Shown here in pieces: positions 47,577-57,642 of a DNA stretch of 64,000 nt. The notes under the pieces are model-generated. The model was given only the letters and a program-made list of their open reading frames with translations, did not search any database and was not told where the DNA came from. The position numbers were made by a program, and so were the translations under genes. Source of the stretch: an uncultured Actinomycetes bacterium (GTDB taxonomy: Bacteria; Actinomycetota; Coriobacteriia; Coriobacteriales; Atopobiaceae); NCBI GenBank assembly GCA_900314685.1, contig OMWE01000018.1:29306-93305 (forward strand), in the 5' to 3' direction. Position 1 is the stretch's first letter. Each line of letters opens with the position of its first letter.

Positions 47577-48206
47577 GTGGAACCATTCCTCATCTATCTG
47601 ATCGCGGTCAACGTCGTGGCGTTCCTGGCGTTCGCGGTGGACTTCTTCCTCTGCATGAGGTTTCCCGCCCTCGACGACTCTATCGTCAACGCCCTCATCC
47701 TCGATATCTTTCCCGTCGCGGGCGGCACGGTGGGGATGCTGATCGCCCTGTTCGTCTTTGGCGGCAGAGGGCGCGGCCATCGCATGAACAAGGACAACAT
47801 CGCTTGGTGGTTCCTCGCGATCAGCTGTCTCATCGTCTGGGGACTCGTTGTCGCCGTGCGGTACGGCCTCGTGACGCTGGACGCGGGGGTGGCCGGCGTC
47901 GTGTCCGGATGGAACCTGGGCCGACTCAAGATCCTGGGCGTCTACCTCGCCATCATCAACGTCGTCACCTTCGTAGTGTTCGCCTGGGACAAGCACGTAG
48001 CGGCGAGCGGAAACGACTACGAGAGGCGAGCGCCAGAGGCGCGCCTGCTGGGGCTCTGCCTGATCGGCGGGTCCGCGGGCGGTATCCTCGCCATGCATGT
48101 CTTTCGGCACAAGACGCGGAAGTGGTACTTCGTGTGGGGACTGCCGGCGTTCATCGTCCTTGACGTCGCGGTCGCCCTGTTCGCACACATGGCTGGGCTC
48201 ATCTAG
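47577..48206 (+). CDS. Membrane protein with C-terminal DUF1294 domain
   Basis: 209 residues from GTG 47577, after GCGAGGCGAAC. Residues 1-120 have about three hydrophobic helices (FLIYLIAVNVVAFLAFAVDFF, AWWFLAISCLIVWGLVVAV). The C-terminal half is DUF1294: NVVTFVVFAWDKHVA, RRAPEARLLGLCLIGGSAGGILAMHVFRHKTRKWYFVWG. The R-P-E-x-LL and HKTRK motifs are diagnostic. Function is unknown. The duplicated operator lies about 120 bp upstream. It converges on the HAD gene through palindrome E. Confidence 0.8.
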   Translation: MEPFLIYLIAVNVVAFLAFAVDFFLCMRFPALDDSIVNALILDIFPVAGGTVGMLIALFVFGGRGRGHRMNKDNIAWWFLAISCLIVWGLVVAVRYGLVTLDAGVAGVVSGWNLGRLKILGVYLAIINVVTFVVFAWDKHVAASGNDYERRAPEARLLGLCLIGGSAGGILAMHVFRHKTRKWYFVWGLPAFIVLDVAVALFAHMAGLI

Positions 48207-48253
48207 CTGGGGTTTCTTGACCTGTGTTTGTCTGCAGCCGGTGCGTTACTCAG

Positions 48254-48552
48254 CAACAATCATGCGGCATGACAACGAATACGTCGCCCTGCAACAAATC
48301 CGTAGCGCCCGACAACAAGTACGTAGAGGCAAACAAAGAATCCGCCAAAGTGTGGGCTAGCAGCCGACAAACCGTCCCGCAGCTCACACTTTGACGGATT
48401 TGTTGCCGGCATCCACGTACTCTTTGTCGACGCCTACGGATTCGTCGTCAGGCAGCGGATTTGTTGTCGGCACCTACGTCCTATTCGTCAGCGCCTACGG
48501 ATTCGTTGCAGGGCAGCGTATTTATTGTCAGACGACGGGTTTGTTGTCGGCA
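48254..48552. repeat. Large palindrome E with 61-bp tandem units between convergent genes
   Basis: The right half has units beginning 48396, 48457 and 48518 (GGATTTGTTGTCGGCA and variants), 61 bp apart. The left half has inverted copies (GCAACAAATCCGTAGCGCC and others). The centre, 48339-48401, pairs AATCCGCCAAAGTGTGGGCT with AGCTCACACTTTGACGGATT. All 300 bp could fold as one cruciform or RNA hairpin. It lies between the DUF1294 and HAD genes and may also end transcription. Confidence 0.85.
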
Positions 48553-48557
48553 CAGTG

Positions 48558-49199
48558 TCACAGCTCGAGGGTGCGGAAGTCATCCACGATCTCGTCGGCC
48601 TCCGACACATCGCAGCCGGCGAAGAAGCCCGTGTACCCGATCACGTACATCCCCGCAGCGTGGGCGGCAGCGATGCCCGCCGCTGCGTCCTCGACGACCA
48701 CGCAGTTGGCAGGGTCGGCGCCAGCCAGCCGCGCCGCCTCGAGGTAGGGGTCCGGATTGGGTTTGTGCTTCTTCGTCGCCTCGCGCCCGACGATGCGCGA
48801 CACGTACGGCGCCAGTCCGATGCGCCTCGCCGCACCCGTCACAAGCTCGGTCTCCGTCGAGGAGACGATCGAGACGCCGACTCCCCGCGCTACCAGCGAC
48901 GCCATCAGCTCCGCGGCGCCTGGCGCGGCCTCGAGCGGCTCGTCGAAGTAGATCACCCGCTCGTCGGGGTAGTTGGCAAAGATCTCTTCCTCCGTCGCGT
49001 CGACCCCGTGCCGGCGCGCGATCGCCTCCGCCAGCGAGCCGTCCGCCGTGCCCATCAAGCTCGCGAGCTCCGCATCGGTCACGTGCACCCCCACGGACTC
49101 GAAGCCCTGCCTCGTGAACACCTTGTAGTACCGCTCGGTGTCGGCGAGCGTCCCGTCAAAGTCGAAGAAGACGTTCGTGATCTTGCTCGGCCGTCCCAT
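48558..49199 (-). CDS. HAD-family phosphatase, beta-phosphoglucomutase-like
   Basis: 213 residues. Motif I FFDFDGTLADT holds the nucleophile Asp. Motif II Ser/Thr is in VSIVSSTETE, motif III Lys in KHKPNPDPYLEAA, and motif IV VVVEDAAAGIAAAHAAGMYVIG is complete. The cap (LEAAPGAAELMASL before it) is the alpha-helical C1 type. The enzyme releases phosphate from a sugar phosphate or similar molecule; the substrate cannot be read from sequence. The ribosome site GTAGGGAG lies in a series of near-identical 18-bp repeats. Confidence 0.88.
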   Translation of the reverse strand: MGRPSKITNVFFDFDGTLADTERYYKVFTRQGFESVGVHVTDAELASLMGTADGSLAEAIARRHGVDATEEEIFANYPDERVIYFDEPLEAAPGAAELMASLVARGVGVSIVSSTETELVTGAARRIGLAPYVSRIVGREATKKHKPNPDPYLEAARLAGADPANCVVVEDAAAGIAAAHAAGMYVIGYTGFFAGCDVSEADEIVDDFRTLEL

Positions 49200-49204
49200 G
49201 GCAC

Positions 49205-49316
49205 CCTCCCTACTCCGCTAGTACGCCCCTACATCGCCAGTACTCCCTACGCCATCGGCGCTCCCTACGCCGTCGGCGCTCCCAGCGTCGCTAGTGCTCC
49301 GCTACGCCGTTAGTAC
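49205..49316 (-). repeat. 18-bp tandem repeats carrying the ribosome-site sequence of the HAD gene
   Basis: Units begin 49243, 49261, 49279 and 49297, with looser copies at 49205-49242. On the minus strand each reads GGCGTAGGGAGCGCCGAT or a variant and so repeats a GTAGGGAG Shine-Dalgarno-like core. The copy nearest the start is the working one. Confidence 0.75.
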
Positions 49317-49466
49317 GGCATGATATCCCTGATGGAGCCCGCTTTGTGGCCCGCTCCCACGCGTCATCCAGGTCGTCGTTGAGCGTACCCCTAGCTGCTA
49401 TCGGGACGCTTGTGTTCGTCGCTGGAGGTGCTGGTCGTTGCCCCTCGAGCAGTTCCGTTCGTACCC

Positions 49467-49765
49467 ACAAGGCCCTTTTGTAGCAGACCACCACAATTGC
49501 CGTGTGCGGGTACGATGACGCGCATCCTCATCGATCCTGGAGCGTACCTGCATGCGCCTATTACAGCGTTTTGCAAAGAAGCCCCTTTGCGGGTACGAAT
49601 TTCGTCCCGCGTTGGACACTCGACTCGTACCCGCAAGCCCCATTCGCAGGATTTCACTCAGATGTGCGCTTCCGGGTACGACGCCCGTGGCGACAAAGCT
49701 GACCGTCGTACCTGCAAGCCCCATCTATAGAGCGCGAGGCCGCAGATGGGGCTTGCGTTGACATA
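49467..49765. repeat. Tandem hairpin array F, period about 82 bp
   Basis: Arms TCGTACCCGCAAGCCCC (plus; near 49468, 49542, 49625, 49706) alternate with GCGGGTACGA (49505, 49587, 49671). Same-strand steps are 74-84 bp. The hairpin 49542-49597 is clear. It fills most of 49317-49847, where no gene is seen. Confidence 0.8.
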
Positions 49766-49847
49766 GGATTCTTCAATCTCTGCGACGGGCAGGGGTTCAC
49801 GCGCAACGTGGCTCCACGGCAGGGCAGGTCCCACGCTCGACGGGACC

Positions 49848-52115
49848 TCACGCGGCGGGCAGGGTCACCGAAGCCTTGAAGAGGTCGCCGTCGATCCGGA
49901 GGTCGAGGCGGCCGCCCATGAGGCCGCTTAGCGAGCGCGCGATGTCGAGCCCGAGGCCGCTGCCCTCGCTGTGGCGGGAAGAATCACCGCGCACGAACCG
50001 CTCCATCAGCTCATCGGCAGAGATGTTGAGCCGCTCGCGTGACACGTTCTTGATCTCGATGGTCACGAGGGCATCAGTGGGGAGGGCGCTTGCTGCCGCG
50101 GCACCGATCGCCGGGGCATTCATCGCCGCAGCACCGATCGCCGGGGTGCCCGTCGCACCCTCGGCCGCACCGTCCGTCTTACCTGCGCTGATGTACACGC
50201 GCGAGCCTGGGGCGGAGTACTTCGCCGCGTTGCTCAGCAGGTTGCGCAGGACGCGCCAGAGCAGCCGCCCGTCGGCCATCGCGTAGAGGTCCTCGGGCAC
50301 GTCGATCACGCACTCGAGCCCCGCCGCGTCCATCCGCGCCTCGTACTCGCCGTATGCCTGGTCGACGATCTCCGCCACGGAAGTCCTTTCAAGCTGCACC
50401 TCGATGTTGCCCGAGTCCGCCTTGGAAGACTCCAGCACGTCTTCCGTGAGCTTGCGCAGGCGCTCGGTCTGGCGCGCGAGCACTGCCAGGTACTCCCGCT
50501 CCTGCTCGGGCGTGTGGTCGCGGCTCAGCAGGTCCACGTAGTTGGTGATGGACGTGAGCGGCGTGCGGATGTCGTGGCCCACGTTGGCGATGAGCTCGGT
50601 CTTGAGTCGCTCGCTGCGCATGCGCTCGTCCACGGCGCGCGAGACGGCGTCGCTGATGCGGTTGAGATTCCCGGCCTGCGTGCGCATGGCACCGTACATG
50701 CGTCCCAGCGTCTCTCCCGGGATCTGGTAGCTGAGGTTGCCGCCGCAGATCTCCGCCGCCGCGTCGCAGACCACCCGCTGCATCCACAGGGAGTGGAGCG
50801 CCACCGCCGCGACGGCCAAGCCGGCCAGGAAGTAGACCTCGCCCACCCCGCGGCCGAGTCTAGCGGCGGCGTCCAGCTGGATGTATAGGTAGACCGCCAG
50901 CACCAGCATGCGCTGCCAAAAAGCCGGGATCAGCGAGCCGAGGAAGCGCCCTGCCTTCTTGGCCCAGCCCCAGAGCCAGCCGGCCGCGGTGCCCTGCCAG
51001 AGCGTGCCCGCCTTGACCCGACGCGCCAGGCTCATCAGATATGTGAAGAAGACCAGCGAAAAGGCAAGGAGCTCGGCGGTCAACGCGGTCACCATCTGCA
51101 GGCCGTACTCCGGGGTGTTGAACACTTCGCTCAGCGTGAAGAACCCTGCTGGCATGAAGAAGAGCATCAGCCCCAGCATCAGGACCGTCATCAGGTCGAA
51201 GGGAAATCGGTCGATGCCAAGCAGGACAATCCCGTCGCGCCCCTCCCGATGGCCCGCCGCGCAGAACTCGTACACCAGCACCAGCACAAAGAGGGCCGCG
51301 AGGCACACGATCGCCGGCAGCGCGACCTGGCCGTAGTTGTCGGTCAGCGCACCCATGGCGTAGACGTCCGAGAACCCGTCGTTCGCAGTGAACGGCGTTA
51401 CCAGCAGCACCGTGCAACGGTAGACGGAGCAGGCGTCCCAGTCCGCGTCGCTCATCTCCTTTACCTCCTGCTCGGTCGTGAACCAGGGCGAGGTGGACTC
51501 GGAGTTGAAGCAGAGCCAGACAGTCTCCTTCTGGAGCGCGGTCCGGTAGGTCGTTGTATCCTCCGCCGCGGTGGTTGGCGACGTTGCACCCGTTGCCGCT
51601 GCATCTGTTGTCGCTGCGTCGTCTGCCTTTGCAGCATCCGCATCTGCCGCATCGCTCCCGATCGTGTCGAGCAGCACCTGCTGCGTGCCGTCCTTCTTCA
51701 CCTGCACGATAAGGTAGCGGAGGTTGGTATGCGACGGGTCTGTGTAGGTCGTCGTGCCCGCGTTCAGCTCGGAGACGATATCGCACGTCGTGCCTTCCAT
51801 CCGCTCCCTGACGATGCTGGTCTGCGGGTGTCCGTCGCCGTAGGTCGCCCAGGTGGCCACAAACGACGCCACCACGATCAGCACCTCCAAGACGCACAGG
51901 GCGAGGATGCCCAGCACCTTCCATAGCGTGCTGCCCAAGCAGTGGTTGCGCGCGTCCTTCTTCCCTGCGGCAGTGCCGTCGTCGCTCACGGCAGACGGTA
52001 CTGTCCCAGGCTGCGGCAGCTCGATCGTCTTCGTAGGCAGATCGGTCGTCTTCGTCGGCTCTGTCTCGGTCGTTGACAGCTCGGTCGAGCCGAGCTCGTA
52101 CTCGTTCTTCTTCAT
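49848..52115 (-). CDS. Sensor histidine kinase of the OmpR-type pair, with low-complexity insertions
   Basis: About 755 residues from ATG 52115; GTG 52127 is an alternative. A Thr/Glu/Pro-rich cytoplasmic leader precedes the first helix (LGILALCVLEVLIVVASFVATWA). An outer domain of about 180 residues includes an Ala/Asp/Thr low-complexity part. Five more hydrophobic helices follow (to about residue 440). HisKA: ELIANVGHDIRTPLTSITNYVDLL with the phospho-His. ATPase: NLLSNAAKYS and GSGLGLDIARSL. Inside the ATPase domain, between VYISAGKTDG and ALVTIEIKNV, is a duplicated Ala/Gly/Pro/Ile segment of about 35 residues. It is 74 bp downstream of its regulator gene and co-transcribed. Confidence 0.88.
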   Translation of the reverse strand: MKKNEYELGSTELSTTETEPTKTTDLPTKTIELPQPGTVPSAVSDDGTAAGKKDARNHCLGSTLWKVLGILALCVLEVLIVVASFVATWATYGDGHPQTSIVRERMEGTTCDIVSELNAGTTTYTDPSHTNLRYLIVQVKKDGTQQVLLDTIGSDAADADAAKADDAATTDAAATGATSPTTAAEDTTTYRTALQKETVWLCFNSESTSPWFTTEQEVKEMSDADWDACSVYRCTVLLVTPFTANDGFSDVYAMGALTDNYGQVALPAIVCLAALFVLVLVYEFCAAGHREGRDGIVLLGIDRFPFDLMTVLMLGLMLFFMPAGFFTLSEVFNTPEYGLQMVTALTAELLAFSLVFFTYLMSLARRVKAGTLWQGTAAGWLWGWAKKAGRFLGSLIPAFWQRMLVLAVYLYIQLDAAARLGRGVGEVYFLAGLAVAAVALHSLWMQRVVCDAAAEICGGNLSYQIPGETLGRMYGAMRTQAGNLNRISDAVSRAVDERMRSERLKTELIANVGHDIRTPLTSITNYVDLLSRDHTPEQEREYLAVLARQTERLRKLTEDVLESSKADSGNIEVQLERTSVAEIVDQAYGEYEARMDAAGLECVIDVPEDLYAMADGRLLWRVLRNLLSNAAKYSAPGSRVYISAGKTDGAAEGATGTPAIGAAAMNAPAIGAAAASALPTDALVTIEIKNVSRERLNISADELMERFVRGDSSRHSEGSGLGLDIARSLSGLMGGRLDLRIDGDLFKASVTLPAA
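50101..50160 (-). repeat. 30-bp coding repeat inside the kinase ATPase domain
   Basis: GCACCGATCGCCGGGG recurs at 50101 and 50131. It encodes APAIGAAA-type repeats in the kinase. Confidence 0.8.
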
Positions 52116-52201
52116 GATGTCGCTCACTTTCCGGCGTGGGTATGTCCTGTAGAGACGAGCCCTTCTGCAGTGTGCCCCGTCGATGGTTGCCCTGCCGTCA
52201 G

Positions 52202-52918
52202 TTACTCTCCGGGGCGGGCGTGCCCCGCCGTCGGGTCTTCCATCCGGTAACCCTGGCCCCAGACCACCCGCAGGTAGCGGGGCTCAGCCGGGTTGATCTC
52301 GATCTTTTCCCTGAGGTGACGGATGTGGACGGCCACCGCGCCGCGGCTGCCGACCGGCACCTCGTGCCAGACCTGCTGGTAGATCTCCGCGGATGAATAG
52401 ACGTGCCCGGGGTGCTGCATGAGCAGCCGCAGGATGTTGTACTCCACGGGAGTCAGCGCGACCTCCGATCCGTCGACCGTGACCCTCTTAGCGTCGTCGT
52501 CCAGGCTGATGGACCCGATCGTCGTCACGCTGCCTTGGCTGACGTTGCCGCCGAGCGTCATGTACCTACGGAGCTGGGAACGGACACGGGCGATGAGCTC
52601 TGCGGGATTGAAGGGCTTGGTGATGTAATCGTCGGCGCCGACGTTGAGCCCCATGATCTTGTCCGCATCCTCGGCGCGGGCGGTCAACAGGATCACCGGC
52701 ACGTTGGAGACCTCGCGGATTCGCGCGAGCGCCGTGATGCCGTCCATGACCGGCATCATGACGTCGAGCAGCACCAGGTCGATGCCGCCGGCGACCACGC
52801 GGTCCACCGCGGTCTGGCCGTCGCGCGCGACCTCCGTCTGGTATCCCTCGGCCCGCAGGTAGATTTCCAGCGCGCTGGTGATATCCGCCTCGTCGTCTGT
52901 GATCAGGATGACTGCCAT
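52202..52918 (-). CDS. OmpR/PhoB-family response regulator
   Basis: 238 residues. Receiver: acidic pair in ILITDDEADI, phospho-acceptor Asp in DLVLLDVMMPVMDG, Thr in PVILLTARAE, Lys in DDYITKPFNP. The C-terminal winged helix (about 135-230) has DDAKRVTVDGSEVALTPVEYNILRLLMQHPGHVYSSAEIY and the recognition region RGAVAVHIRHLREKIE with YLRVVWGQGYRM. It is upstream of its kinase. Its promoter has three CTTAA sites at 11- and 23-bp spacing, so it probably controls itself. A truncated copy of the promoter and start lies at 47305-47455. Confidence 0.93.
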   Translation of the reverse strand: MAVILITDDEADITSALEIYLRAEGYQTEVARDGQTAVDRVVAGGIDLVLLDVMMPVMDGITALARIREVSNVPVILLTARAEDADKIMGLNVGADDYITKPFNPAELIARVRSQLRRYMTLGGNVSQGSVTTIGSISLDDDAKRVTVDGSEVALTPVEYNILRLLMQHPGHVYSSAEIYQQVWHEVPVGSRGAVAVHIRHLREKIEINPAEPRYLRVVWGQGYRMEDPTAGHARPGE

Positions 52919-52989
52919 GCCTGTATCCTCGTCTGTGCCCTCAGAATTGCCTTCCCGTCAGGGTTGGCCGTTCCCCCTCCGATGGCATT

Positions 52990-53046
52990 GTTATATCGGA
53001 GCGGGGATTAAGAAAAAAGCATGCGGGTGTTTAAGAATTGCTTAAG
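52990..53046 (-). promoter_or_regulatory. Response-regulator promoter with 11-bp-spaced CTTAA operator
   Basis: On the minus strand CTTAAGCAATTCTTAA (53046-53031) and a third CTTAA (53012-53008) precede the -10 TATAAC (52995-52990). The -35 is poor, as in promoters activated by PhoB-type regulators bound to 11-bp direct repeats. Confidence 0.6.
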
Positions 53047-53191
53047 ACCAGGGGCGGTAATCGTGCGCCAATCCCACATAGGCGCGCAGGCAGCGACAAT
53101 GCAACTCTGCTCGCAAAGGCGCATGGCGGCAGTGTGTGCGTCAGCTCACGCACCGATTGCGCATCATTGTTGCTTCGAGCAATATCCGAGG

Positions 53192-53420
53192 GACCCCTCT
53201 TCGAAGATATGACCCTTTTGAGTCATTCGGCTGATTTTGTGATCTTTGCACGCAATCTCGCATATTCGCGCATGCAGTCTACCTGCGGATATGTGAATTG
53301 CAACCACCGAAAAAGTACCGTGTTTTCCCAGGGTTTGCTGGCGAGCCGTTTACCTGCGGCTTTGCAGACACGCCAAGCCCGCCAGATGACTCAAAAGGGT
53401 CATATCTTCGAACAGGGGTC
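53192..53420. repeat. Palindromic element G with 35-bp arms
   Basis: Arm 53192-53226 (GACCCCTCTTCGAAGATATG, then ACCCTTTTGAGTCAT) is matched by the reverse complement at 53385-53420 with about one mismatch. Each arm holds its own small palindrome ATGACCC-TTTT-GAGTCAT. Inside, GCAAT..CGCATAT pairs with ATATGTG..ATTGC, and ACCTGCGG occurs twice (53289, 53351). No open reading frame worth calling lies in 53050-53570. Confidence 0.82.
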
Positions 53421-53572
53421 GGCACAAGCAGCCCGAGGCGTCGTTATGCCGATTTCTCATGACAGCTGGCACTACAGAAGCGGCGCATGGAGGTCACCCG
53501 ACAACAATGCTACGGGTCTCCCAACAAGTCACGCCACAGCTTGCGGAAAAGTACGCAGCCGTTAATAAAGAA

Positions 53573-53630
53573 AACGCAGAAGTGCGCGTTTGGAGCGAGC
53601 GTAGTCGGCTTCGAACGCGCACTTCTGCGT
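53573..53630 (-). terminator. Rho-independent terminator of typA
   Basis: On the minus strand CGCAGAAGTGCGCGTT pairs perfectly with AACGCGCACTTCTGCG, followed by TTTTCTTTATTAA. It is 160 bp after the typA stop; 53640-53788 shows no gene. Confidence 0.9.
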
Positions 53631-53788
53631 AGTTATTGTTTGCCCGTTGCGTATTATTTTTCAGGCACAGGTCAGTGCGGGGCGGAGTCAGCGGAGCAGA
53701 CTGCAGGACGATTTGCAGGCGGCTGGCGGGCAGCCGGCGGTGAGATAGCAAGCTGACGAGCTGCTGGTGAGGCGGGCCAGATGCCGGA

Positions 53789-55630
<1,842 letters not shown>

Positions 55631-55823
55631 GGGTCCCTCTTGGTCGTAATCGCATGTATCCGCACAACTTTAGCGCGAGAGGTACATCAACGTGAAGCTC
55701 CCAAGCAAGAAACCCGTGCTACTCCATCTACTGAAGCGGACCTCCGTCTGGCATCACGAACGCCCATGCGCCAAAGGCGTCAGACTCCTTTGGCTAAGCA
55801 CACCCGATAGCTCACTTGAGACA

Positions 55824-55882
55824 AGTTATAAAGAGATATAAAATGTACACTGACTTATAATGAGTTATAAAGAGATATAAAA
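55824..55882 (+). promoter_or_regulatory. Two 20-bp direct repeats in the promoter of the AAA ATPase at 55901
   Basis: AGTTATAAAGAGATATAAAA at 55824 and again at 55863, 39 bp apart and essentially identical, ending 19 bp before the ATG. They contain TATAAA-like -10 sequence and are far more AT-rich than the surroundings. A repressor site is likely. Confidence 0.6.
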
Positions 55883-55900
55883 CTGCATGCGAGGTCGATT

Positions 55901-56998
55901 ATGTCGAGCACCAATCCCTTCAATCCAAGCTTTGGTAGAGTCCCACCCATCTTCTTGAGTCGTGACGAGCAGCTCAGTGCGGTCGCCAATGGGATCAAGG
56001 CGCCCAACAGCCCATTCCAGACCACCCTCGTGTATGGTCAGCGCGGCGTCGGCAAGACGGCCTTCCTGGCGGATGTGTGCAGGTCCTTCTCAGACGATTC
56101 CTCGTGGATTGTCGTCAACCTTCCACCAAGTGGCAACCTGCTCCAAGGACTTGCACAGCAAATAGTGTCCAAGTCCCCCGCCGACCTTCGAAAGGTCCTC
56201 GAGTCCCTCGACGGCATCTCGGTTTCCGTCTTTGGCCTTCAGTTTGGCTACGACCGCCGCGACCTGCTTGGCACCGACTATCAGACTGTCCTAGAAAGGC
56301 TCCTGCAGCGACTGAAGGACAAGGGCATTTCTGTCCTCGTAGCTATCGACGAAGTCACGGCATCCGAGGACATCCGACTATTCGCCTCTGTCTATCAGAT
56401 TCTCATGCGCGAGAACCTACCCATAGCGCTTATCATGACCGGCCTCCCCAAGAACGTCTCCGAGCTGCAGAACGACAAAGTCCTCACCTTCCTCCTGCGT
56501 AGCGCGCGGGTGATGCTGCCGCCACTTGACCTTGTCTCTGTCAAGATCAGTTACAAGAGGACCTTTGAGCACGGTGGCCGGATTGTTGACGAAGACACGC
56601 TCGACTGCATGGCGCGCGCAACGCAAGGGTATGCGTACGCCTTTCAGCTGCTCGGCTACCTGCTCTGGGAAACCGGCGCTGAGACCATTGCCCGAGGCAC
56701 CTTTGACGAGATACTGGACACCTATCGCGAGCAGCTCTATCGCAATGCCTACGCAAAGATCTACGAGGTGCTCTCACCCATGGACCAGCAGTTTCTGCTG
56801 GCAATGGCTCATGGGAATCAGCCCACCATTGCCATGAGCGCCGTCGCCGAGCGTACCGGCAAGCCGAGCAATTACCTTTCGAACTATCGCCGACGGCTGA
56901 TAGATGACGAGGTGATTCAGCCCGCAGGATACGGAAGCGTGCGGTTTACCCTCCCCTTCTTCGCTGACTACGTTCTTGACCGTGAGAGACTTTACTGA
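55901..56998 (+). CDS. AAA ATPase, Orc1/STAND-like, accessory
   Basis: 365 residues. FGRVPPIFLSRDEQLSAVANGI precedes Walker A VYGQRGVGKTAFLAD (about 47-55). ISVLVAIDEVTAS is Walker B, and LPIALIMTGLPKNV the sensor region. The C-terminal third looks like a winged-helix lid (DQQFLLAMAHGNQPTIAMSAVAERTGKPSNYLSNYRRRLIDDEVI), usual for Orc1/Cdc6-like and AAA_16 ATPases. The codon use is less GC-rich than its neighbours. The promoter has private direct repeats. Function is unknown; it may be a selfish or defence-related module. The gap to the next stop holds a repeated ATGCAAGAAGAGCGGC. Confidence 0.8.
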   Translation: MSSTNPFNPSFGRVPPIFLSRDEQLSAVANGIKAPNSPFQTTLVYGQRGVGKTAFLADVCRSFSDDSSWIVVNLPPSGNLLQGLAQQIVSKSPADLRKVLESLDGISVSVFGLQFGYDRRDLLGTDYQTVLERLLQRLKDKGISVLVAIDEVTASEDIRLFASVYQILMRENLPIALIMTGLPKNVSELQNDKVLTFLLRSARVMLPPLDLVSVKISYKRTFEHGGRIVDEDTLDCMARATQGYAYAFQLLGYLLWETGAETIARGTFDEILDTYREQLYRNAYAKIYEVLSPMDQQFLLAMAHGNQPTIAMSAVAERTGKPSNYLSNYRRRLIDDEVIQPAGYGSVRFTLPFFADYVLDRERLY

Positions 56999-57113
56999 CT
57001 GGGCAGACACGTCAAAGCCAGAGTCTCTGTTGGGACAGGTCTGATCTATCCGTCGCACGAAAGAAGAACAGTATGCAAGAAGAGCGGCAGCCGCATGCAA
57101 GAAGAGCGGCGGC

Positions 57114-57575
57114 CTAGAGCAGCGGGTCAACCTCGCCCGCGGGGGCAGCGTCGGTCCACTGGAAGCGGTCGCCCGTACCTTTGCCCTTGACGTAGGAGTA
57201 GGCGGAGTAGGCCTTGTAGCCCTTCTCGCCGAATTCGAAAAGCAGCGCGTCCTGGTAGACACCGGCCTCGTCGGCCACGGCGCCCTCGTACGCGAGCGAG
57301 TAGCGCACGGGCTCGCCCAGGTCGGCCTCGCGGTCGCCGTACGCGCGCTCCACCGCGGCCACCCGGTCGCGGGCGCCCTCCAGCAGCTGTTCCTCGCCGT
57401 CATCGGCGAACCGGTAGCTGGCCACGTGCCCCGCGTCGTCGCCGATCACCAGCAGCACGCCCAGGTCCTCGCCCGCGGCGAGCAGGTCCAGCGCGTCGCC
57501 CAGCAGGGTCGATGCGAGCTCGTCGGTCTGGGGCGAGACGCCGTCGCGGCGTTTGTCTTGGTGGTTTTTGGCCAT
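57114..57575 (-). CDS. Small acidic hypothetical protein
   Basis: 153 residues from ATG 57575 (MAKNHQDKRRDG). Family not recognised. It has no membrane helix or signal peptide. The sequence is Asp/Glu/Ala-rich, with ALDLLAAGEDLGVLLVIGDDAGHVASYRF and a Tyr-rich region YKAYSAYSYVKGKG near the end. Codon use is GC-rich like core genes, unlike the ATPases on either side. It is convergent with the ATPase at 55901. Confidence 0.7.
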   Translation of the reverse strand: MAKNHQDKRRDGVSPQTDELASTLLGDALDLLAAGEDLGVLLVIGDDAGHVASYRFADDGEEQLLEGARDRVAAVERAYGDREADLGEPVRYSLAYEGAVADEAGVYQDALLFEFGEKGYKAYSAYSYVKGKGTGDRFQWTDAAPAGEVDPLL

Positions 57576-57642
57576 GCGCGTCTTTCTCGAGTGATTCAAG
57601 CCTTTGCGATGGTACCGCATCGCAGGCAGGCACACTGATGCA

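Noticed and set aside
53038..53565. 175-residue plus-strand open frame in the gap before typA
   Set aside because: It runs through palindrome G, has no ribosome site or domain, and its composition follows the inverted repeat.
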